Of a stretch of DNA of 64,000 bases, positions 18,977 through 27,528 are shown in pieces; position 1 is the first letter of the stretch, and each line of letters starts with the position of its first letter. The notes beneath the pieces are model-generated. The model was not told the origin of the DNA and did not search any database. It saw only the letters and a program-made list of their open reading frames with translations. Both the position numbers and the translations under genes were made by a program. Source of the DNA: Algoriphagus aquimarinus (GTDB lineage Bacteria > Bacteroidota > Bacteroidia > Cytophagales > Cyclobacteriaceae); contig NZ_VORW01000001.1 of the NCBI RefSeq assembly GCF_007997215.1, forward strand, positions 558,001 to 622,000, read 5' to 3'.

Positions 18977-19708
18977 ATGAATGAAACTTTCGCAATAAAG
19001 ACTAAAAAAATTAAGTTCGATAATTCTGGATATTATGCTCTAGGATTAATAGCTCTTGCAATCTTAGGTTTTTGGCCTACCTACTTTTCAAAATTCTTAG
19101 ATGGTACAGCGAACTTCAATTTTTATTTTCATTTTCATTTTGCCATGTCAGCACTATGGATTGCGCTATTGATAGTACAACCCATACTTATCAAGAAAAA
19201 GAAACTCTCAATTCATAGACAAATTGGTAAATTAAGTTTTGTCATTTTACCCTTGTTCTTAATATCAGTGATCTTACTAAAACATTATATGATTGGTGGT
19301 GAAGTTACTGAAGGTTCAGGGGCCAGTATGTGGTTTCTATTTAAAAACTTAATTGTTATTGGTATCATGTATATCATTGCCATGGTTAATAGGCGCAATG
19401 TGCAAATTCACGCTCGTGCTATGATTGCAACTGGTATCGTATTTATTGAGCCTACTTTAGGCCGTTTTATCATCATTACCCTATTACCAGAAATCAATTT
19501 TATGGTTGGGTTAGGAATTACGTTTCTCATAATGTACGCCCTGATTATTTCGCTCATCATTATTGAAAGAAAACAAACCAGCGGTCGCTGGGTTTTCCCT
19601 TTATTTTTAATACTATTAATGGTATTTCACTTCCTCTTTTTCTTTCAAGTAAGCTTTCCATTATTGGATTCAATTGCTAATTGGTTTGTAAGATTACCGA
19701 TTACATAA
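18977..19708 (+). CDS. Integral membrane protein of unknown function
   Basis: The 243-residue protein has about seven hydrophobic helices. A HFHFAMSALWIALLIVQP helix and the cytoplasmic-loop motif LSIHRQIGKLSF recall small DUF2306-like heme- or quinone-region membrane proteins, but I cannot assign a family. The histidines clustered near residues 52-56 and in HRQIGK could bind a metal or heme; that is speculation. It lies between AT-rich spacers of 290 and 224 bp and is itself more AT-rich than the eut genes before it, so it may have a different origin. Probably a single-gene transcript. Confidence 0.7.
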   Translation: MNETFAIKTKKIKFDNSGYYALGLIALAILGFWPTYFSKFLDGTANFNFYFHFHFAMSALWIALLIVQPILIKKKKLSIHRQIGKLSFVILPLFLISVILLKHYMIGGEVTEGSGASMWFLFKNLIVIGIMYIIAMVNRRNVQIHARAMIATGIVFIEPTLGRFIIITLLPEINFMVGLGITFLIMYALIISLIIIERKQTSGRWVFPLFLILLMVFHFLFFFQVSFPLLDSIANWFVRLPIT

Positions 19709-19795
19709 GTAAAATTGAAGTTTAATAAAATACGAATTCACAACAATAGTTATTAGTAATTGCTTATTCTCGCCTATTTCTGAATCCCTACTAAG

Positions 19796-19812
19796 CGTAG
19801 TCTGAAACTACG
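19796..19812. repeat. Short inverted repeat
   Basis: CGTAGT (19796-19801) and ACTACG (19807-19812) form a 6-bp stem with a 5-nt loop, 120 bp before the EEP-family gene. No T run follows. It may be part of a dispersed element or a leader structure. Confidence 0.3.
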
Positions 19813-19932
19813 TGTGGGGTATTATCTTTAAAAACAATAACCCGATCCTTAAAAGAAGTTTTTCCAAAGATTCCTTCTCAATCTGGAATCTATTCCCAAT
19901 TTTAGGTATTCACTTTCTAAAATTCAGAAATA

Positions 19933-20835
19933 ATGCGCCTTTTATTCCGAACACTATTTTTTACGGTTTTCATTCTTGGGTTTAGCCTATCTGGGTTTGC
20001 TCAGGATGAGATAAAATCGCTCAAAGTTATGACCTACAATATCTGGAATGGCTTTGACTGGGGAAAGGATACGGCACGAAATGAAAATTTGATCCAATGG
20101 GTGAAAGAACAAAATCCTGATGTATTGGCAGTGCAAGAACTCTGTGGATATGATGAAGAAAAGCTACGTAAAGACGCTGCTAAATGGGGACATCCATATG
20201 TTCAGATTTTGAAGGAGAAAGACTACCCAACTGCCCTGACGTCCAAAAAACCCATAGAATTGATAGAAAAAAATGTGGATAACTTTTGGCATGGATTGCT
20301 CCATGTTAAGACTTTTGGGATCGACTTTTTCGTAGTCCACCTGTCGCCTGCGGATAGTGATACCAGATTGAGAGAAGCCAAACAAATCAAATCCCGAATA
20401 CAGGAACTGCAAAGTGATTCTTATATCATTCTAGGAGATTTTAACACCCAATCTCCTTTTGATGCCTATTGGCTCGAATCCAAAAAGGAATTGAAAGCAG
20501 GTATGCTAGCAAGGCAAAATGAGGAATACAGTAACTTGAGATTAGGGGAGTTTGATTATGCTCCCATGGCAGAATTCTTATCCATCCCCGCCATCGATCT
20601 AAGTTTGGGTAAAGCAGATCTGGAAGAAAGCTTTACTTTTCCTACTCCTGCCCTTATTGGCTTATATGATCAAACGCATGAAACTATCCTCCAATCTCGG
20701 GTGAGGATAGATTACATTTTGGCTAGCCCAACACTTGCACAGACCTGTTCCTATGTGAAAATTTTCAATCATGGTGCTGCAGAAAAGCTTTCGGATCATT
20801 TCCCGGTGATGGCAGAATTTCAGATTGACAAATAG
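19933..20835 (+). CDS. Secreted endonuclease/exonuclease/phosphatase-family protein
   Basis: The 300-residue protein has a signal peptide (1-23, ending SGFAQ) and an EEP domain. Conserved motifs: TYNIWNG with Asn36, AVQEL with metal-binding Glu69, VVHLSP, LGDFN (167-171) and the C-terminal SDHFPV with the catalytic Asp-His. Members cleave phosphodiester or phosphomonoester bonds in DNA, inositol phosphates or sphingomyelin. The substrate is not clear, but secretion argues for an extracellular or periplasmic nuclease, phosphatase or lipid-directed enzyme. It converges on rpiB with a terminator hairpin between them. Confidence 0.85.
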   Translation: MRLLFRTLFFTVFILGFSLSGFAQDEIKSLKVMTYNIWNGFDWGKDTARNENLIQWVKEQNPDVLAVQELCGYDEEKLRKDAAKWGHPYVQILKEKDYPTALTSKKPIELIEKNVDNFWHGLLHVKTFGIDFFVVHLSPADSDTRLREAKQIKSRIQELQSDSYIILGDFNTQSPFDAYWLESKKELKAGMLARQNEEYSNLRLGEFDYAPMAEFLSIPAIDLSLGKADLEESFTFPTPALIGLYDQTHETILQSRVRIDYILASPTLAQTCSYVKIFNHGAAEKLSDHFPVMAEFQIDK

Positions 20836-20852
20836 GGATAAAGTTTCCTGCC

Positions 20853-20890
20853 CAAAAAAAGCCCAAACCTGAATTCTCAAGTTTGGGCTT
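20853..20890 (-). terminator. Rho-independent terminator of rpiB
   Basis: AGCCCAAAC (20860-20868) and GTTTGGGCT (20881-20889) form a 9-bp stem. On the minus strand it is followed by a run of seven T (20854-20860), so it best ends rpiB transcription. On the plus strand it could also slow transcripts from the EEP gene, but the T run there is poor. Confidence 0.8.
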
Positions 20891-20919
20891 CTTCGGTCCT
20901 CGGTCTTCTGTCTTCCAGC
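20891..20919 (-). repeat. Purine-rich GAAGAC microrepeat just after the rpiB stop
   Basis: Read on the minus strand, four degenerate copies of a 7-8 nt GGAAGAC/AGAAGACC/GAGGACC/GAAG unit begin three bases after the rpiB TGA. The leading AGCTGGAAGAC is identical to the sequence after the aroE stop (42741-42759), and a related 29-nt stretch follows the gene ending at 56117. Confidence 0.55.
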
Positions 20920-20922
20920 TTT

Positions 20923-21360
20923 TCAGCTACAAGCAATCTTGCTCACTCGATTCTGGTGTCTTCCACCTTCGAAGTCCGTGGTAAGGAAAGTCTCAGCTAG
21001 TTTTTCAGCTACTTCGTAAGAAATAAATCGGGCAGGAAGAGCAATTACGTTGGCATTGTTATGCTGACGGGAAAGAGCAGCAAGCTCTTCGTTCCAGCAA
21101 AGTGCAGCTCGGATACCTTGGTGTTTGTTAGCAGTGATGGCAACGCCATTTCCAGATCCACAAATCACAATTCCCAACTCAAACTCTCCAGCTTCAATAG
21201 CTGAACTCAAAGGGTGCACATAATCTGGGTAATCTACAGAAGCATCTGAGAAAGGACCAAAATCCTTTACTTCATAGCCCAAAGATTCAAGTTTAGCTAT
21301 CATTTTAGCTTTGTACTCAACCCCTGCATGATCTCCTCCTATTGCTATTTTCTTTGCCAT
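20923..21360 (-). CDS. rpiB: Ribose-5-phosphate isomerase B
   Basis: The 145-residue protein is a standard RpiB/LacAB Rossmann-like isomerase. It starts KIAIGGDHAGVEYK and keeps the active-site region VICGSGNGVAITANK, whose Cys is the usual catalytic residue, and the anion-hole GSGNG. It interconverts ribose 5-phosphate and ribulose 5-phosphate in the pentose phosphate pathway. It lies 152 bp downstream of tatC in the same direction, separated by a REP-like element. A Rho-independent terminator follows. Confidence 0.95.
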   Translation of the reverse strand: MAKKIAIGGDHAGVEYKAKMIAKLESLGYEVKDFGPFSDASVDYPDYVHPLSSAIEAGEFELGIVICGSGNGVAITANKHQGIRAALCWNEELAALSRQHNNANVIALPARFISYEVAEKLAETFLTTDFEGGRHQNRVSKIACS

Positions 21361-21380
21361 AACTAGTTAATTTATAAAGG

Positions 21381-21446
21381 CTTCGACTTCGCTCAGCCTG
21401 ACATTATTGTCATCCTGAGCGTCCCGTATAGTTATCGGGATCGAAG
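21381..21446. repeat. REP-like nested hairpin with an interrupted arm
   Basis: The outer arms CTTCGA (21381-21386) and TCGAAG (21441-21446), the middle arms CGCTCAG (21390-21396) and CTGAGCG (21415-21421), and the inner TGAC/GTCA (21399-21402, 21409-21412) pair as a nested hairpin. Between the right middle and outer arms there is an extra 19-nt hairpin, TCCCG(21422-21426)...CGGGA(21436-21440), where the left arm has only CTT. The CGAAG/CTGAGCG style resembles dispersed extragenic palindromes of Bacteroidetes. It separates tatC from rpiB. Confidence 0.6.
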
Positions 21447-21512
21447 GATATCTTGATTCTAGGTTCTTAATTCTTGAGTCTAGCTACTTGCTACTTAAAT
21501 CTCGCGTCTCGA
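21447..21512 (-). repeat. Degenerate AAGTAGC/CTAGA microrepeat after the tatC stop
   Basis: On the minus strand, directly after the tatC TAA, short degenerate units recur: GAGACGCGAGA, AAGTAGCAAGTAGC, CTAGACTCAAGAA, CCTAGAATCAAGA. No gene or terminator explains them. They resemble the AAGTACAAAGTA copies downstream of the rsmF-like gene (56291-56323). Confidence 0.45.
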
Positions 21513-22370
21513 TTAAAGCGCGTCATCTATCTCTTCCTGAGCTTTTTTCTTAGCTCTTTTCCTTTCCAGTCTTTTTGCGATCTGGATTCCAGCTTCATAG
21601 AGTACCAAAATCGGCATAGCAATCAGAATCTGGCTAATGACATCCGGCGGCGTAATAATCGCTGACAGTACAAGGATAACCACTATCGCATGCCTTCTGT
21701 AAGATCTTAGCATCCCTGAAGTCACCAAACCTGACATTGCCAAGAAATAAACTACTACCGGAAGCTGGAACATGATGGCTGAAGCCAGCACCAACATCGT
21801 CAAAGTGGAGATGTAGGAAGTAATATCAAATTCATTCAGAATGGAAGGATCCAGCTGATAGTTTGATAGGAAATTGATGGAAAGTGGAGAAAGGATAAAA
21901 TATCCGAATCCAGCTCCTAGGAAGAACAACATACTCACAAAGAAAACCGCTCCTCGCGCAGCATTTTTCTCCTGATCGTATAATCCCGGACTGATAAATC
22001 TCCACACTTCCCAGAATACAAACGGGAATGAAGCAATGAATCCCACCACAAAACTGGAAGTCATGTGCATGGTAAACTGCCCTGTCATCTGTCTACTTTG
22101 GATAGTAAACGGCAATTCGTCAATACAAAGCGCAGGCAAACCTACGTAATCACTGAGTTGACAAAGCCATCTATAGGTGACAAAGTCAACCTTGGAAGGT
22201 CCAAGTATTACTATTCCGAAAACAAAGCTTTTGGCCAAAAAGGCCGCAACAGATAAAATCAGAATAGCAGCCACAGAACGAAGCAAATGCCAGCGTAAAG
22301 ACTCTAAATGGTCCAGAAAGGACATTCCTCCTTCTTCTTCCTCTTCTTCTTGGTATTGATCTAATGCCAC
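21513..22370 (-). CDS. tatC: Sec-independent protein translocase TatC
   Basis: The 285-residue protein has six membrane helices and the TatC start MSFLDHLESLRWHLLRS. It is the core receptor of the twin-arginine system, which exports folded proteins across the inner membrane. The start shown is a GTG at 22370 that adds a 15-residue acidic leader (QYQEEEEEEGG); the ATG at 22325 gives the standard family start and is the alternative. It lies 16 bp downstream of glyA, so the two are co-transcribed. TatA/B is not in this window. C-terminal tail is lysine/arginine-rich. Confidence 0.94.
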   Translation of the reverse strand: MALDQYQEEEEEEGGMSFLDHLESLRWHLLRSVAAILILSVAAFLAKSFVFGIVILGPSKVDFVTYRWLCQLSDYVGLPALCIDELPFTIQSRQMTGQFTMHMTSSFVVGFIASFPFVFWEVWRFISPGLYDQEKNAARGAVFFVSMLFFLGAGFGYFILSPLSINFLSNYQLDPSILNEFDITSYISTLTMLVLASAIMFQLPVVVYFLAMSGLVTSGMLRSYRRHAIVVILVLSAIITPPDVISQILIAMPILVLYEAGIQIAKRLERKRAKKKAQEEIDDAL

Positions 22371-22386
22371 GGGTAGTATCTATAGT

Positions 22387-23655
22387 CTAGTATAATGGAA
22401 ACTCATTCATCCAAGCATTTACTTCGCTACGGATGCTCGCCAATTCGGCCTCATTCTCATAGTTAGTCAAGGCTCTGTCAATCAAGTTGACGATTTTCAC
22501 CATGTCATCTTCTTTCAATCCTCTCGTAGTGACAGCTGCTGTTCCTACTCTCATTCCTGAGGTAACAAACGGAGATTTGGTATCAAATGGAACCATGTTT
22601 TTATTGATGGTGATATCCACTTTGCCAAGTGTTCCTTCTGCTATTTTACCGGTAAGGTCTTTATTTCTAAGATCGATAAGCATCATGTGATTGTCCGTTC
22701 CTCCGGAGATGATTTGATATCCGAGACTTACGAACTGATCCGCCATTACGGATGCATTCTTTTTCACCTGAAGTACATAATGCATGTATTCGTCAGAAAG
22801 ACATTCTTGGAAAGCAACAGCTTTAGCAGCTATAATATGCTCCAATGGTCCTCCTTGAGTGCCTGGGAATACGCCCATGTCAAGCAACGAAGACATTTTT
22901 TTGACTTCTCCTTTTGGAGTAGTTACTCCCCAAGGATTATCAAAATCTTCTCTCATCATAATCAAACCACCTCTTGGACCTCTAAGCGTCTTATGGGTAG
23001 TAGTAGTCACAATATGACAATGATCCAGTGGATCATTTAAAAGTCCTTTTGCGATCAAGCCAGATGGGTGAGAAATATCAGCCAAAAGAATAGCTCCAAC
23101 TTCGTCAGCGATTTCTCTCAATCTCGCATAATCCCAATCTCTAGAGTAAGCAGAAGCACCACAAATGATCATTTTAGGAGAAACCTCCAATGCTTTTTCT
23201 TCTAACTTATCGTAGTCGATTCTTCCAGTCGATTCTTCTACTCCGTAAAAATGCGGGTCGTACAATTTACCTGAGAAATTCACAGGGGAACCATGGGTCA
23301 AGTGACCGCCGTGAGAAAGGTCAAAACCTAGAATGGAATCACCGGCATTGAGACATGCCAACATCACTGCTGCATTTGCCTGCGCACCGGAGTGAGGCTG
23401 CACATTGGCCCAGGTAGCTCCAAAAAGCTCTTTTGCTCGGTCGATTGCTAACTGCTCGATCTTATCCACCACTTCGCAACCGCCATAGTAGCGCTTGCCT
23501 GGAAGACCTTCTGCGTATTTGTTTGTCAGCACGCTTCCTGCGGCTTCCATTACTTGCTTACTGGTGAAGTTTTCGGAAGCAATCAGTTCGATGCCTCTCT
23601 TTTGTCTGTCCTCTTCTTCGTTGATAAGGTCGAAAACAAGCGAGTCTCTTTTCAT
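22387..23655 (-). CDS. glyA: Serine hydroxymethyltransferase
   Basis: From the ATG at 23655 the protein has 422 residues (an upstream TTG at 23676 is unlikely; homologues start [11 protein letters not shown]). It has the fold-type I PLP domain with the lysine of the [14 protein letters not shown] motif as cofactor anchor, the substrate motif ELIASENF (conserved as IELIASENF) and GTPLEH (here GTQGGPLEH). It converts serine and tetrahydrofolate to glycine and 5,10-methylene-tetrahydrofolate. The upstream region carries a possible -7 box (23719-23726). It leads the glyA-tatC transcript. Confidence 0.97.
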   Translation of the reverse strand: MKRDSLVFDLINEEEDRQKRGIELIASENFTSKQVMEAAGSVLTNKYAEGLPGKRYYGGCEVVDKIEQLAIDRAKELFGATWANVQPHSGAQANAAVMLACLNAGDSILGFDLSHGGHLTHGSPVNFSGKLYDPHFYGVEESTGRIDYDKLEEKALEVSPKMIICGASAYSRDWDYARLREIADEVGAILLADISHPSGLIAKGLLNDPLDHCHIVTTTTHKTLRGPRGGLIMMREDFDNPWGVTTPKGEVKKMSSLLDMGVFPGTQGGPLEHIIAAKAVAFQECLSDEYMHYVLQVKKNASVMADQFVSLGYQIISGGTDNHMMLIDLRNKDLTGKIAEGTLGKVDITINKNMVPFDTKSPFVTSGMRVGTAAVTTRGLKEDDMVKIVNLIDRALTNYENEAELASIRSEVNAWMNEFPLY

Positions 23656-23718
23656 AATCAGGGGTTTGAAAGCCAATTTTTATGGAATGGTAGCCAGAAG
23701 GGTACCTTCAAATGTGCC

Positions 23719-23726
23719 CAAAAATA
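23719..23726 (-). promoter_or_regulatory. Possible -7 promoter box of glyA
   Basis: On the minus strand TATTTTTG matches TAnnTTTG exactly, 63 bp before the glyA ATG. A TTTG lies upstream but at a 25-nt spacing, longer than the usual 19-21. Confidence 0.4.
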
Positions 23727-23745
23727 GCCCGAAAGTCCCGATTAT

Positions 23746-23766
23746 CCAATCCAAAAAAAGGATTGG
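23746..23766. repeat. Hairpin in the divergent glyA/23802 region
   Basis: CCAATCC (23746-23752) and GGATTGG (23760-23766) form a perfect 7-bp stem around a loop of seven A (seven T on the other strand). It lies between divergent genes, so it is not an ordinary terminator. It may be an operator or a leader hairpin. Confidence 0.4.
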
Positions 23767-23801
23767 GATTTTCTATTCTTAGGAATTGCTATTTTTGACT
23801 G

Positions 23802-24176
23802 ATGATTGATTTCAAATTCCGCCCTGAAAGCTATTTTACCCAAGAAACTACTTCTGTTTTATTGGTGAAAATGAATTACCCCGAGAGTCAATGGGGAGAG
23901 CAAATTAGTATCTATGCACACTGGCTAGAAGGAAAGGTTCAGTTTGAGGCAGTAGATTTCTATGGAAATGACTACATGCTCTATCCTTCGTCTAGCTATG
24001 AGGCATTGACAATGGAGGATATGGTCTATTTACTGGAAGGGATGCAGGTGAATACTGATGGGATGGAAGGGAATATGGAATTAATCTTGGACGGATTTCC
24101 AGAAGTCGAAAGTGACTTCTATCCTGAGTTGGAAAAGTATTTTGAGGAAAAAAGAAAAAATGTAGGTTTGGATTAG
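23802..24176 (+). CDS. Conserved-type hypothetical protein, small and acidic
   Basis: I do not recognise a family. The 124-residue protein has no signal peptide or membrane helix. It starts IDFKFRPESYF, is strongly acidic, and ends in a helical FEEKRKN segment. Alternating hydrophobic strands (VLLVKMNYP, ISIYAHWLEGKVQFEAVDF) suggest a small beta-rich domain. It has an ATG start and coding-type codon bias, and its TAG overlaps the stop of the next gene by 4 bp. No function can be suggested. Confidence 0.65.
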   Translation: MIDFKFRPESYFTQETTSVLLVKMNYPESQWGEQISIYAHWLEGKVQFEAVDFYGNDYMLYPSSSYEALTMEDMVYLLEGMQVNTDGMEGNMELILDGFPEVESDFYPELEKYFEEKRKNVGLD

Positions 24177-24400
24177 AAATCCAACATCGCATGCTTTTGC
24201 TCAGAAACTTGGTGGGTTAGAAACCAATACTCGTACGTTTCAAAATCTAAACAATCAGAAAATTCCATTCCTTGAAATATGATTTTCTTCAAACAGCTTA
24301 CAGGTAGCCAGGATTTCAGTTTTAAGGATTGTTCTTTTGAAAGCTGCGAAAGCTGAATCCATTTTCCTCCGTTGATAAAAATTGGTATAAGTTTGGTCAT
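24173..24400 (-). CDS. Small hypothetical protein
   Basis: From the ATG at 24400 the product has 75 residues (MTKLIPIFINGGKWIQL...). An in-frame TTG at 24451 is possible but less likely, since GGAAG precedes the ATG at a good ribosome-binding distance. No family is recognised; the protein is soluble, with Trp and Leu/Lys-rich helices and two Cys. It converges with the 23802 gene with a 4-bp stop overlap and is divergent from the AEC transporter. Confidence 0.55.
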   Translation of the reverse strand: MTKLIPIFINGGKWIQLSQLSKEQSLKLKSWLPVSCLKKIIFQGMEFSDCLDFETYEYWFLTHQVSEQKHAMLDF

Positions 24401-24504
24401 GTACTTCCAGTTATTTGGGTCAAAAGTATACTGATAATCAGCAAGGTACAATTATACAAAATTATTTTTATGTTAATTAAAATTACATATTATAAAATAC
24501 AGGC

Positions 24505-25413
24505 ATGACAGGAGCTTTCATTGCATTTTTATGTCTTTTATTGGGACTTTTTCTACAGAAACAATCTAATCTCCCACTTGAGAAAATTACCAAATGGGTC
24601 AATGCTTATTTGCTAAATATTGTCCTTCCAGCTCTGGCCCTTCTTTACATTCCCCAAATAGAGCCTAGTTGGGGTTTGCTTCTACCCATTTCCTCGGCTT
24701 GGTTTACTTTCCTTCTTTCCTGGTTGATTTTTGGTGTGCTGGGCAAGCTATTGAAATGGGATAATCAGACCACTGGCTGCTTAGTGATCGTAGCTGGATT
24801 GGCAAATACTTCTTTCATGGGATTTCCGGTGATAGAAGGACTTTACGGAAAAGAGGGTTTACCCATAGCGCTTTTGATTGACCAAGGCGGATCCTTTCTA
24901 CTAGTTTCTTCCCTTGCAATACTGGTGGGTTCTATTTACTCTCATCAGGAGGGTAATCTGAGCGAGATTCCGCTAAAAATTCTTCGTTTTCCTCCTTTCG
25001 GATTTTTACTAGTCACTATCGCCATGAGTATTTTGGGATGGAAAACACCAGAATTTCTGATCCCTCTAGTTTCATTATTAGGCAAAACGATGGCTCCTGT
25101 TGCCATCTTCGCCATAGGTCTTAAATTTTCATTAGACTTTGACTCACTCAGTTCCAAGTTTTATTGGTTTGGAATGGGCTATAGGCTCTTACTTGCCCCC
25201 TTGATGGTTTGGTTGATCTATAGAAATTTCCTACCACAAAACAGCCTGGAATTAAAAGTCAGCGTGCTGGAAAGCGGCATGGCTCCCATGATCACTGGTT
25301 CTATCGTAGCCATACAATATGATCTAAAGCCAAAGCTTGCGACGCTTCTAGCCGGATTGGGCATCCCGATATCTATCGTGACAATTATGATATGGTATTA
25401 TTTCCTGAGCTAA
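24505..25413 (+). CDS. AEC-family transporter (auxin efflux carrier type)
   Basis: The 302-residue protein has about ten hydrophobic helices with the N-terminal LLLGLFLQK, GLANTSFMGFPVIEGLYG and the C-terminal ESGMAPMITGS motifs of the PF03547 family. Such bacterial carriers export or exchange small organic anions such as malate, malonate or auxin-like acids. The substrate is unknown. The stop codon (TAA) directly abuts the stop of the convergent inositol phosphatase gene, with no spacer. Confidence 0.88.
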   Translation: MTGAFIAFLCLLLGLFLQKQSNLPLEKITKWVNAYLLNIVLPALALLYIPQIEPSWGLLLPISSAWFTFLLSWLIFGVLGKLLKWDNQTTGCLVIVAGLANTSFMGFPVIEGLYGKEGLPIALLIDQGGSFLLVSSLAILVGSIYSHQEGNLSEIPLKILRFPPFGFLLVTIAMSILGWKTPEFLIPLVSLLGKTMAPVAIFAIGLKFSLDFDSLSSKFYWFGMGYRLLLAPLMVWLIYRNFLPQNSLELKVSVLESGMAPMITGSIVAIQYDLKPKLATLLAGLGIPISIVTIMIWYYFLS

Positions 25414-26217
25414 TTAAGCCCAAGCCTTTTTCAGGTCAGTCAGGATTTCCACATGAATTTTCTCATTGGTCGCCAAAATCTGTCGTCCAAATATAAAATC
25501 TCTTCCTCCTGAGAAATCAGTCACTTTTCCACCAGCTTCTTCTACGATCAATGTACCAGCGGCCACATCGTAGGAATTCAGATTGTATTCAAAAAACCCT
25601 TCTACACGCCCAGAAGCAACATAGCAAAGATCAACAGCAGCACTACCAAATCTACGTGCTCCATGCGAAGACTTCATCAGCGATTTCAAAGCAACTAAAT
25701 ATTTGTCTATCAGATCAAAATTATTGTAAGGAAAACCGGTAGCTATCAGAGATGCAGAAAGTGTCTTAGCTGCGCTAACTCTGATACGCGTGTCATTACA
25801 AAATGCTCCGCCACCTTTCATCGCGTAAAAGCACTCATGAAGGTTCACTTCATACACCACTCCTAAAACAACCTCTTCCCGCTCCATCAAGGCTATGCTC
25901 ACACAAAAAATCGGTACACCGTGCACGAAATTGGTCGTGCCGTCCAATGGGTCTATCACCCAGTTGAATTCTTCGGCTTTGGTAGTATTTGTGCCTTCTT
26001 CGGTGATAAAACCTGCTTCAGGAAGGATCTTAGATAATCTGTCCACAATAATCTTCTCCGCTTCCTTATCCACATAAGAAACCAGGTCATTAAAGCCTTT
26101 GTGCTCCACGTTATCCATGTTGAAATGCTGTCTTTCCTTGCGGATAAAAGCACCAGCTTCCTTGGCTATTTCTTGCGTCTTCTCGAGAAGAACTTTGAGT
26201 CTTTCAGTTGATATCAT
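25414..26217 (-). CDS. suhB: Inositol monophosphatase family protein
   Basis: The 267-residue protein has the IMPase metal sites: Glu of ITEEGT, the WVIDPLDGTTNFVHG motif (Asp-Pro-Leu-Asp-Gly-Thr) and the C-terminal YDVAAGTLIVEEAGG. It removes phosphate from myo-inositol 1-phosphate or related sugar phosphates such as histidinol or fructose bisphosphate; exact substrate is not fixed by the sequence. It is the last gene of the unit DUF493-phhB-rsmI-suhB, 17 bp after rsmI. The symbol is by homology to SuhB. Confidence 0.9.
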   Translation of the reverse strand: MISTERLKVLLEKTQEIAKEAGAFIRKERQHFNMDNVEHKGFNDLVSYVDKEAEKIIVDRLSKILPEAGFITEEGTNTTKAEEFNWVIDPLDGTTNFVHGVPIFCVSIALMEREEVVLGVVYEVNLHECFYAMKGGGAFCNDTRIRVSAAKTLSASLIATGFPYNNFDLIDKYLVALKSLMKSSHGARRFGSAAVDLCYVASGRVEGFFEYNLNSYDVAAGTLIVEEAGGKVTDFSGGRDFIFGRQILATNEKIHVEILTDLKKAWA

Positions 26218-26234
26218 AAAAATTGGTAGTTAAA

Positions 26235-26927
26235 TCAGGCTTTTGGATTCTTACCAGCCACCGTGAGGACAATTTCTCCTTTGAGGGTATTTGTCTCATA
26301 ATATTCTATTAGCTCGGCTAGCGTGCCTCTAACGTTCTCCTCGTGGAGCTTAGTGATCTCGCGGGAGACGCAAGCTTGCCTGTCGGTACCGAAAGCTTCT
26401 GAGAGCTGCGCGAGTGTTTTCAAAAGACGATGTGGAGACTCATAAAAAATGATAGTCCTCACTTCTTCCACCAAGCCATCTATTCTTGTCTTTCTTCCTT
26501 TTTTGTGAGGCAAAAAGCCTTCAAACACAAATCGGTCATTTGGCAGTCCACTATTTACCAAAGCCGGAACAAAGGCAGTGGCTCCAGGAAGACATTGTAC
26601 ATCCAGTCCAGCTGCAAGTACTTCTCTCACCAAAAGGAACCCAGGATCTGAAATAGCAGGTGTACCAGCATCAGAAATCAAGGCAAACACCTCTCCTCGG
26701 TTCATTCGCTCTACTAATTTTTCCACGGTCTTATGCTCGTTGAAAATATGGTAGCTCTGAAGTGGTCGGGAGATTTCCAGATGTTTCAATAATTGCCCAC
26801 TGGTGCGTGTATCCTCCGCGAGGATTACATCAGCACTTTTCAAGATCTCAATAGCCCGAAGCGTGATATCCTTCAAGTTACCGATAGGCGTAGGTACTAG
26901 ATATAAGTTTACTGAATTTTCACTCAT
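26235..26927 (-). CDS. rsmI: 16S rRNA (cytidine-1402-2'-O)-methyltransferase
   Basis: The 230-residue protein is a SAM-dependent enzyme of the tetrapyrrole-methylase fold. Family signatures: [18 protein letters not shown] at the start, [29 protein letters not shown] and [17 protein letters not shown]. With RsmH it makes the N4,2'-O-dimethylcytidine of the ribosomal P site. It overlaps phhB by 4 bp (ATGA) and is followed by suhB, so all are translated from one message. Confidence 0.95.
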   Translation of the reverse strand: MSENSVNLYLVPTPIGNLKDITLRAIEILKSADVILAEDTRTSGQLLKHLEISRPLQSYHIFNEHKTVEKLVERMNRGEVFALISDAGTPAISDPGFLLVREVLAAGLDVQCLPGATAFVPALVNSGLPNDRFVFEGFLPHKKGRKTRIDGLVEEVRTIIFYESPHRLLKTLAQLSEAFGTDRQACVSREITKLHEENVRGTLAELIEYYETNTLKGEIVLTVAGKNPKA

Positions 26928-27157
26928 GCAGACAGTTCATCAATGGCTTTAGCCAATGCATGATCCTTCTTGGTCACCTTGTTCCCAGAATCATGCGTAG
27001 TCAATTCAATTTCTACTGTGTTATATACATTACTCCAATTGGGGTGATGATTGTGTGCCTCAGCCAAAAATGCCACTCGGGTCATAAAAGCAAAAGCTTC
27101 CTGAAAATCCTTGAATTTGAAGCTTTTCTTAAGTTTGTTATCTTCTTCGATCCACAT
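26924..27157 (-). CDS. phhB: Pterin-4a-carbinolamine dehydratase
   Basis: The 77-residue protein matches the PCD/DCoH family, with the catalytic region [14 protein letters not shown] and the C-terminal [12 protein letters not shown]. It dehydrates 4a-hydroxytetrahydrobiopterin and is normally needed by phenylalanine hydroxylase; no such hydroxylase gene is in the window. The length is near the family minimum but key histidines are present. It overlaps rsmI by 4 bp and follows the DUF493 gene by 12 bp. Confidence 0.88.
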   Translation of the reverse strand: MWIEEDNKLKKSFKFKDFQEAFAFMTRVAFLAEAHNHHPNWSNVYNTVEIELTTHDSGNKVTKKDHALAKAIDELSA

Positions 27158-27169
27158 AAGTCAAGTTAG

Positions 27170-27439
27170 TTAAAGTGATATTAATCCTTCTATTTCGGCA
27201 GCTTGCTCATAGAGAGCAATAATCTGATCCGCATTTTTCATCATAGCCTGAATAGTCGTACTCACGTATTTCCCTCCAGAACTCGCTTTGGTAGTAATTT
27301 CATGCGTTGGAAATAGCGCAGCAATCTGATTTTCCTTTCCACTAGGAACTATAAACTTAAACATATAAAGCTGAGGAAACTCACCACTTGCTTCTAATTT
27401 TTCTTTGAAGTTCTCTTTATCGAATTTCTTTTTGTCCAT
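27170..27439 (-). CDS. DUF493 (YbeD-like) family protein
   Basis: The 89-residue protein has the DUF493 ferredoxin-like fold signature, with FPQLYMFKFIVP, SSGGKYVSTTIQAMMKNADQIIALYEQ (long conserved tail, here seen in part). No enzymatic activity is known for this family; a regulatory ACT-like role has been suggested for YbeD. It is the first gene of the operon with phhB, rsmI and suhB, and lies just downstream of the terminator of the PpiD-like gene. Confidence 0.82.
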   Translation of the reverse strand: MDKKKFDKENFKEKLEASGEFPQLYMFKFIVPSGKENQIAALFPTHEITTKASSGGKYVSTTIQAMMKNADQIIALYEQAAEIEGLISL

Positions 27440-27472
27440 AGCTGGATGGGATTAGCAATTTACATTTCGAAT

Positions 27473-27507
27473 ATAAACAAAGAACCCATGCTGTTAGGCA
27501 TGGGTTC
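27473..27507 (-). terminator. Rho-independent terminator of the ppiD-like gene
   Basis: A perfect 10-bp stem GAACCCATGC / GCATGGGTTC (27482-27491 and 27498-27507) with a 6-nt loop. On the minus strand it is followed by TTTGTTTAT. It ends the lptC-to-ppiD transcript, 21 bp after the stop. Confidence 0.82.
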
Positions 27508-27528
27508 CGAATCTAAAGCTAGATTCTA

